Assembly: GCF_034702125.1 (NCBI RefSeq)
Contig: NC_085867.1
Coordinates: 38,996,596 to 39,060,595 of the forward strand
DNA from: Engraulis encrasicolus
Lineage: Eukaryota; Chordata; Actinopteri; Clupeiformes; Engraulidae
Direction: 5' to 3'
Length of the DNA stretch: 64,000 nucleotides
Part shown: positions 57,297-64,000 of the stretch, in pieces
How the letters are laid out: each line of letters opens with the position of its first letter
Position numbering within the stretch: the stretch's first letter is position 1
Program-made: the position numbers and the translations under genes
The notes under the pieces: model-generated
Seen by the model: the letters and a program-made list of their open reading frames with translations, nothing else
Told to the model about the DNA's origin: nothing
Databases searched by the model: none

Positions 57297-58029
57297 GTAG
57301 CTGCAAGGGGTTATTTTAATGCCTTTTACTGAGACCTTCCCACAATCAATAACACCTAAAATTTTGCCAAAAAGGACTTGCAAGGTGTATGGCGACTGAG
57401 AAAATGTATGTTGCATTGTTTGAATGTCCTTTGAAATAAAAAGACATTACAAAAACATTGCCAAAAGCCAACTGTAATATAAAGGAGTTAAAAAAATACT
57501 ACAGCACACTAGAACAGGCCTTTGTTTGAGTTTGTTTGAGTTGGTTTAACTAAGTGATGTGAATTATTTTAAATGGAAAGCAAGTTAATCCAGCGTAAAA
57601 AAAGATACATGCAGCACATTGTCTTCATTTTCTTGAGTTGCTTTCTAAGCAGTGCTTTGGTTTTCACACTGAATCTGCCATTGTCATGTTGAGAGCTGTT
57701 TCATCCACTCTTCAGATGTGTACGATGACTGTGAGACGAGTAGTTTTTGACAAAAATAAATGTCTATATTTGCAGTACAGTTGGGCAGGAAGAAGAAACA
57801 ACCTGCAGCAGCAGCAGTAGCAGCACACAAGCAGACGGCAAAAAGGAACCCCAGTGAGTTGTCTGCAACATATGGTATTTAATTTGTCCCTTAAATGTGA
57901 GATAAACACTGCTTGGTTTTGTCTCCTATAAGCAATGTATACACATGTGTTGTCAAGGCAATTTTGTGGAAAGCCTTTCAGGAAAAAAAGAGACAAGCGA
58001 GTGGTAACACTTTCACCTGGCAAATATAG

Positions 58030-58380
58030 TCACAACAGAAGTGTTGGATATCCTTCAGCAATCAACTGAAAACCAGGGATCTTTAAAATGAAATGATGCT
58101 CATTTCTTTCTTTCGCTTTGGCGATAATATGAAAGGACTGTTGGGAGGATTCAGACAACTTTATTTTCGGCACATAAATTCCACAATATAAAATGAGACC
58201 GCAGATAGCTCTTCGTGGGATTTTTCTTTTTTGGTCATGGATTGTGATAAGCCCAACAGCTAATGTAAATTCACGGGTGAATCCTTTCGCCACAGCTTTG
58301 CGACCAACATTATGCACAAGCATGTATTTTTTTTGCATGGCTTGACCTAACAAATAATAATTTCCCACATTAAAAAAAAA
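58030..58380. other. Candidate conserved non-coding stretch
   Basis: A unique-looking block without repeats or coding support, with balanced composition, in a stretch otherwise dominated by dinucleotide tracts. No function can be read from it. Confidence 0.2.
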
Positions 58381-58456
58381 CAAATATATATATTTCGGGT
58401 GGATTAAGGGGTGGTGTATTTATGGAGACCAGGCATCTTGCGTGGAACACAGCTGC

Positions 58457-58457
<1 letters not shown>

Positions 58458-58546
<89 letters not shown>

Positions 58547-58620
58547 CAGAGACAGAGAGGGAGGAAGAAAGAGAGGTCTGCCACACTTCTGAGAAATCTC
58601 TGCAGCTGAGAGAAAGAAAA

Positions 58621-58679
<59 letters not shown>
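58458..58679 (+). repeat. Paired (GA)n arrays
   Basis: GA tracts at 58458-58542 and 58617-58678 around a short unique spacer. Confidence 0.95.
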
Positions 58680-58681
<2 letters not shown>

Positions 58682-59493
58682 CACCCCCTTGGCAGAGAGA
58701 GTGCCATGTCATAATTTATGACTTAAGAAGCATTAATTTTTCAATACACAATGTGGGGCTCTGCTTCGTGTTTACGGCAATCATTTCCTTTCTGAATGAT
58801 TCATGGATCTTCTACGCTGAATCTTTCATGGAACAAACAGTAACATTAATGTTGTGCTTCAAACCTGTTTTTTTTCTTTCTTTCTTCCCTGACACACCCA
58901 TGCGTAGATGCTTGCTTATTTTCACAGCAGAATCTGAACAGGTTCACACATAGGCCTATGTATATTGACACGCACACACACAGTTGATTTTGTGTATCAA
59001 AACAAAAATTAAATATGTGACATGTTAACAGTGGAGGGGCTGATAAAGTTTTTACTCTGTTCATCCAGATGAAGGTGAGAGAGAGAAAATATCTAACAGT
59101 ATATGGCAAGTTGCGAAACAATTTCAATAAAAATAGCATTTATGTTGATAGAATCATGTTAGCTACGTTATGTGCTGTTGACATGCAGTATTTGTTATTA
59201 ATTTATTTATTTTGCTGTGAACAATAACTCATTCATTCATCCAGTGCCTTCAATCACAGAACAGTCTAATGCACACATTTGCACAATAATCATATCACAC
59301 TTATAGTGTGGATATTTATCCATTTAGCTATTATCAATATGTATTTTTGAGTGCGTTTCCTTTTTTTTTCACCGTAAAGTACTGCCACCCTTGGAGATCT
59401 ATTGTGTTAAACGCAACAGCAGGAGGTCTGCTGGTACCATCACATCTGAAGCCTCTGCTGAGCCTGTCAGTGTCAGGGCTATGGGGAGGAAAA

Positions 59494-59494
59494 A

Positions 59495-59571
<77 letters not shown>

Positions 59572-59582
59572 GAGAGAGTGAG
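59494..59582 (+). repeat. Interrupted (GA)n tract
   Basis: GA units broken by GCGA and ACAG; another (GA)n tract lies at 59920-59970. Confidence 0.95.
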
Positions 59583-59584
59583 AG

Positions 59585-59916
59585 GCAGAAAAAAAGGAAA
59601 AGATCATTATTTATCACTCCCTTCAAACCATAAATACGGGGCCTTTCAAGTGCCATCTCTGCACGTTCATTTGGTACCTTTTTCGGAGCCAAATGGAAAA
59701 TCAAATGAGAAGGCGAGGACCTAATAATTGGCCGGGGCTCTCGTGCTGGGAACCCTGTGTAGTATCTTGTTGGAGGGCACAAATCTAATTGATTTTTAAG
59801 ACATTCCCCCGCTGCTTTTAAGGTTCTGTTTTTTCCCCAGCAAATGAAATATAATTTGGAATGAATTATGAATCTTCCCCCCAAAGGCTTCCAAATAGCG
59901 TTCAAAAGCATTCAAG

Positions 59917-59918
<2 letters not shown>
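59585..59918. other. Candidate conserved non-coding element between GA tracts
   Basis: High-complexity, mildly AT-rich, non-coding sequence lacking repeat features. It has palindromic motifs such as CATTTGG...CCAAATG and homeodomain-like TAATAATTGG, AATCTAATTGA and TTATGAAT. It stands out from the repeat-rich surroundings. Purely a pattern impression. Confidence 0.25.
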
Positions 59919-59972
<54 letters not shown>

Positions 59973-61218
59973 GGGGGTAGAAGAAAAAGAAGAAAGAGGG
60001 CATGAGAAAAAAGGACACAAAGTGTGTGGTGTGTGTGTGTGTGTTTTTTTTTCTCACAACACCGGAAATTGGCACAACATTCAACAGAACTCACAGACGC
60101 CACAGCGAGCAGTCCTATCGTACGCTGACAGTGTTAAAAGGGGCGGGGGCCAACGGAGACCAGTCCTTCAGGGGGGAGCACGGTACAAAGGGGCCACAGA
60201 AGCCAAGGAAGCAGACGGAGGGGCCCCCTCACACCCAACCCCCCCCGCACACACCTGTTTAAAGGAACACACAACGCTAATTTGGACCGATATGGCCATC
60301 TCGCCTTTCACTCTGTTCATATTATATACTTAACCATAAGTGCCACCATCAGCTATTGAAGGGATGAGACATGGGCATACAGCACAGTAGATAGACGAAA
60401 CATGTTTGTTCTGATGAAGATGCAAAGGACAAATGAGAATGTGTCCACAGGAAAGTGCCATGACTCAAAAGAAAATATTTTTTCTCCACGGCAGTGACAG
60501 TGTTTGCTTAGAATATCATGGGCATGTTGAGCAAATCGCAAACACAACAGAACCAGAGATAGAGTGATTCTACAGTTTATGACAACAACAATGGGTCCTC
60601 CTGGGCGTCTCTCCCTCTTCCTGTGCTCTTTCTGTCTGACAGAACCACGCAGAGACGTTGACATGGCACTGAGGTCCCCCTCCAGCCGGGGGCGTATCAG
60701 CAAATTTTGGGCCCTATATGTAAAATCAGGTCCAATGGACCCCCCCAGCCATACTATATATTCACAAATCAGACTGTGTGTGGGCCCTTTATATACATGG
60801 GGCCCTGCTGAATTAGACACACCTGGTGAATTAGTCCCGGAACGACACCCCTGTGTCCAACAGACAGGTTCTCACCGGGCCAGGAGAAGCGCCTCCTGTT
60901 TCCTCAAGGAGATTATATGCCTCTCAACAAAACGCCACATTTGTCAGCTATAACTTATATCTCATTACGCGTTCCTTTTTCTCCCTCCCTTCCTCCCGTC
61001 CTCCCATCATCCCTCGCTGATGACCAAAGGAAAAGACGCTGGCAGCAGCAGCATCTTGAGACATCTACCACTCTCACATGGGCCCCTTTTTAATAGGCAT
61101 TACAAGCGTGGCCTAGTAATGATGGTGATGGGATATCAAGTGGCGTTCTCGCATCTCAAGGAGCACCATGTGTTCAAGTGCACACAGCTTTTGCATGAGA
61201 GAAGAGAGGGCATTAGAC

Positions 61219-61333
61219 TCAGGGACTGACAGAGGAGAGGAGAGGAGAGGAGAGGAGAGGAGAGTAGAGGAGAGGAGAAGAGAGAGGAAGAGGTAAAAGA
61301 GTGTGAAGTGTGAGAAGAGAGGAGAGGAGAGGC
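61219..61333 (+). repeat. (AGAGG)n-type minisatellite
   Basis: Pentameric GGAGA units with some variants over about 110 bp. Confidence 0.9.
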
Positions 61334-61666
61334 AGAAGAGTTCAAGTGGAACTAAGGGTTGCTAATGAGATGTACTGTATGTAGATGGCCAGAGAGGGAT
61401 TCATAGAACTAAAATCTTACAGATGGATTTTACGGGAGAAAATAGATTTCACTGTATGGAAGTCTTCTGAAGGTTGAAATACTACAGTAAGAGTGAAGTA
61501 TGAATGTGCACACATAAATATATAGGCCATCCTAGTCAATGTATTTCAGAATTTTAAAATATTTTTCGCAGCAGGCTAGTGAGTCATGTAGGCCTATATT
61601 ATAAAATTGTTTAATCCATGAAAGTGGTGAATCTAACATATTGCCCCAACTGCCATATCCACTGCC

Positions 61667-61943
61667 CAGAGGTGTCAAAAGTAAAAGTAAAAGTACTTTT
61701 GTGGTGTAATTACACCATGTTACACCATGTACTCCATTATAACTAATGGGATAGATAGACTGTTTTATCATTGAAAAGCACTGAAAACCTCTCAAGGACC
61801 CACCACAAACTTGATCCAACCAATGCACAGTTAGCTGATCGTAAGACGAGTACACCGGTCTACTGTTTATTCAGATAAGTTACTTCTGTGGGAAGGAAAC
61901 TGTGTTTCTTTTTTCTACTTTTATTTTACTTTTGACACCTCTG
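61667..61943. mobile_element. hAT-like MITE (CAGAGGTGTCAAAAGTAAAAG family)
   Basis: Ends CAGAGGTGTCAAAAGTAAAA and TTTTACTTTTGACACCTCTG; perfect 8-bp duplication CCACTGCC (61659-61666 and 61944-61951). 277 bp, non-coding. Confidence 0.9.
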
Positions 61944-61951
61944 CCACTGCC

Positions 61952-62396
61952 GCAGATGCAGTATTTCGTGTTAATGCGGTGACTTTAAAACAGGTGGACA
62001 GATTTGCACCAAATCTTGTGTGCTCACAGAATTTAGAGGCCAATGCTTTCAATATGGCCACGTTTGACTTTCGACTTGGCTGACTTTTTGTATGGCCTAC
62101 ATTTTTAGAACATATTCAAGGATTTGCAAAAGATGTTGTGTGCCAACACTTCATAGTATAAAGGGAGGATATGAATCAATCAGATTGTGGAGGACAATGC
62201 TTTTAAGATAACCAACTTTCAATGTGGTTGACTTATGCTTGCAAGGTTTTAAATTCTTAACAATCTATTGAGCTGTGGTAACTGGCATACACTTTTGAGT
62301 GAATGAGGATGTGGAGGTTTCGCAGTGGGCCAACTTGAACATGCAAAACATTGATAAAAATCTGTTTCATTTGTGCTGCTTCATTTATCAGTCAAT

Positions 62397-62445
<49 letters not shown>

Positions 62446-63824
62446 CTCAGCTCACTCTGAGCCTGTTCATTCACACTAGTCTGTCAAATGCATAAATCTG
62501 ATTGCAGGTGGTGAGCCAAGGTGCATTTCCATTCACACTAGTGTTCTTATATGTCTCGACTGATTACTTCCGGCGGGATATACACTGCCAGAGCTGGCTG
62601 AGACAACCCATTTCACAAGTTTCAATAAGTTCATATAGCCAACACTGTGGACGACTTTTTTTTACATCACGTGATGCAAAGATGCATGTGATGTGACGTG
62701 TGTGTGTTTGTCCAAGAGTCTGTATGACTCCATGGGTTTGCTCCCCCACAATTTTGAAAGTAGGAATTGTGAACTCATATTTTTGCTCCCTCACAGTTTT
62801 GAAAGTAGTTTGATTGTTCACAATTTTCCGTGACACATGCTTAACAGGTTTATCTTATTTCATTTATTTATTTACTTATTTACTTACTTCCGTATCTACT
62901 TACGTACTTTCGTATTTACTTACTGATTTATTTATTCATTTGCTATATTCTTAAAATCACCACTGTCATATGCGTTTGTATCAAGTCAACCTCAGGAAGT
63001 AGCCCTTTACATTTCAGTCATTTTTCAGAAAGTGGACAAATGAATAGATTCAGGAGATGCCTTCACCGTGCCAAACTTTAATCTCTAGTAAAGCCGATGA
63101 TTGCATGGGTCGAAGGCTAGTGAAGCACTGTAAGCACCAGGGGCGGTGACAGAGGAGGCACAAAGGGGTCAGATACCATGGACCTAGGAAGAGAGGGAGC
63201 CTCGAATTGGGCCGCCATTACATTGTATGTATTGAGTGGGGGGGCCCTTTCAGATGACTTTGTCCTACCCCCTGCCAAAGCTGTCAGTGGCCCTGACCGT
63301 ATAGGCCGTGTATGATTAGACTAGGCCTGATGTACTTTATCTGGAACAAAGTGCGTCATCAGGTCTGGCATTAAATGCATTCATGTGATTGAGAACTATT
63401 CATTCGCTGACACTCAAAGATCCATTCAGTCGGTGCCAGCAGCATGGCGTCAATAAGAAACTTTGATTGCATTTTTAAGAAACACAGGGATGTCTGCTAA
63501 GAAAAACAAAAACAAAAAAACAAGCTGACACGATGATGTAGGCCTACTGTTTTTTTCCCCCTCTTCTTGTTATGCCATTTTAATAACGTCTGGGAATTAA
63601 ACATTTTGTCCCATTTGTTTATTTATTTATTTAACAATTTCAAGTTGTTTTCCTCTAACGGTAAATGATTGAAGGATTGTGTAGGCACATTTTATTTATT
63701 TTATTCCCATCATGACATTGGATACAGTCTTTTCTAAATCAAAATGTACAGTAACCATGGACTGTCCTTATTTTTTTCTATCTCTTTGTTGCTTTTCCCT
63801 CATATCTGCAGCAATTACTCTCCT
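61952..63824. other. Gene-free intergenic stretch at the right end
   Basis: Contains a possible decayed MITE at 63138-63295 (CAGGGGCGGTGACAG against the inverse CAGGGCCACTGACAG, no duplication found) and TTTA/CTTA-type tracts at 62860-62940. No coding exon recognised. Confidence 0.35.
62395..62441 (+). repeat. (TC)n microsatellite
   Basis: About 23 CT units with one interruption. Confidence 0.9.
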
Positions 63825-63951
<127 letters not shown>

Positions 63952-64000
63952 TTTGACAGCCCTCTACCTGTGTTTTTTGATTAAGTTCTGCCAAGTGTCA

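Noticed and set aside
60690..60860. Possible MITE rich in GGGCCC
   Set aside because: Composition resembles the element at 50632-50880, but I found no matching ends or target duplication.

Overview
The window is nuclear DNA of a vertebrate, almost certainly a teleost fish. Three conserved animal genes with GT-AG introns can be read exon by exon. The space between and inside them is packed with fish-type mobile elements (hAT-like MITEs, a sushi-like Ty3/Gypsy element, an L2/CR1-like LINE, tRNA-derived SINEs) and very long dinucleotide repeats. I cannot name the species from sequence alone.

Layout. (1) 252-3309, minus: the first three coding exons of ferrochelatase (FECH); the rest lies beyond the left edge. 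(2) 4714-16730, minus: a complete 15-exon cytosolic asparaginyl-tRNA synthetase gene (NARS1, 559 codons), including one GC-AG intron. (3) 16932-31831: a block about 15 kb long made of four nested insertions. A hAT-like MITE was hit in its target-site duplication by a 4.6-kb transposon with ~560-bp inverted ends. The same MITE was hit inside by a Ty3/Gypsy element, and a LINE with an intact 988-codon ORF then landed in the Gypsy integrase. (4) 32097-34658: a palindromic element and a young LTR element with 0.8-kb LTRs around a 215-bp core. (5) 35373-36476, minus: an intronless ORF for a protein of four fused SUMO domains with no diglycine ends. (6) 36809-47064, plus: a complete 8-exon thioredoxin-like 1 gene (TXNL1, 289 codons), starting 332 bp from the SUMO-array start and pointing away from it. 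Introns 4 and 6 hold several exactly delimited transposons, one carrying a P2X7-tail-like ORF remnant. (7) 47346-64000: no gene recognised; hAT MITEs, a SINE, huge GT/GA tracts and a few stretches that look like conserved non-coding DNA.

The host genes are not a pathway: FECH makes haem in mitochondria, NARS1 charges tRNA-Asn in the cytosol and TXNL1 is a redox protein bound to the proteasome. FECH next to NARS1 in the same direction is also the human order, and TXNL1 is on the same human chromosome arm (18q21), so the window is an ancient neighbourhood in rearranged form. The most unusual item is the tetra-SUMO gene. The most informative items are the nested insertions, whose target duplications allow the order of events to be worked out.
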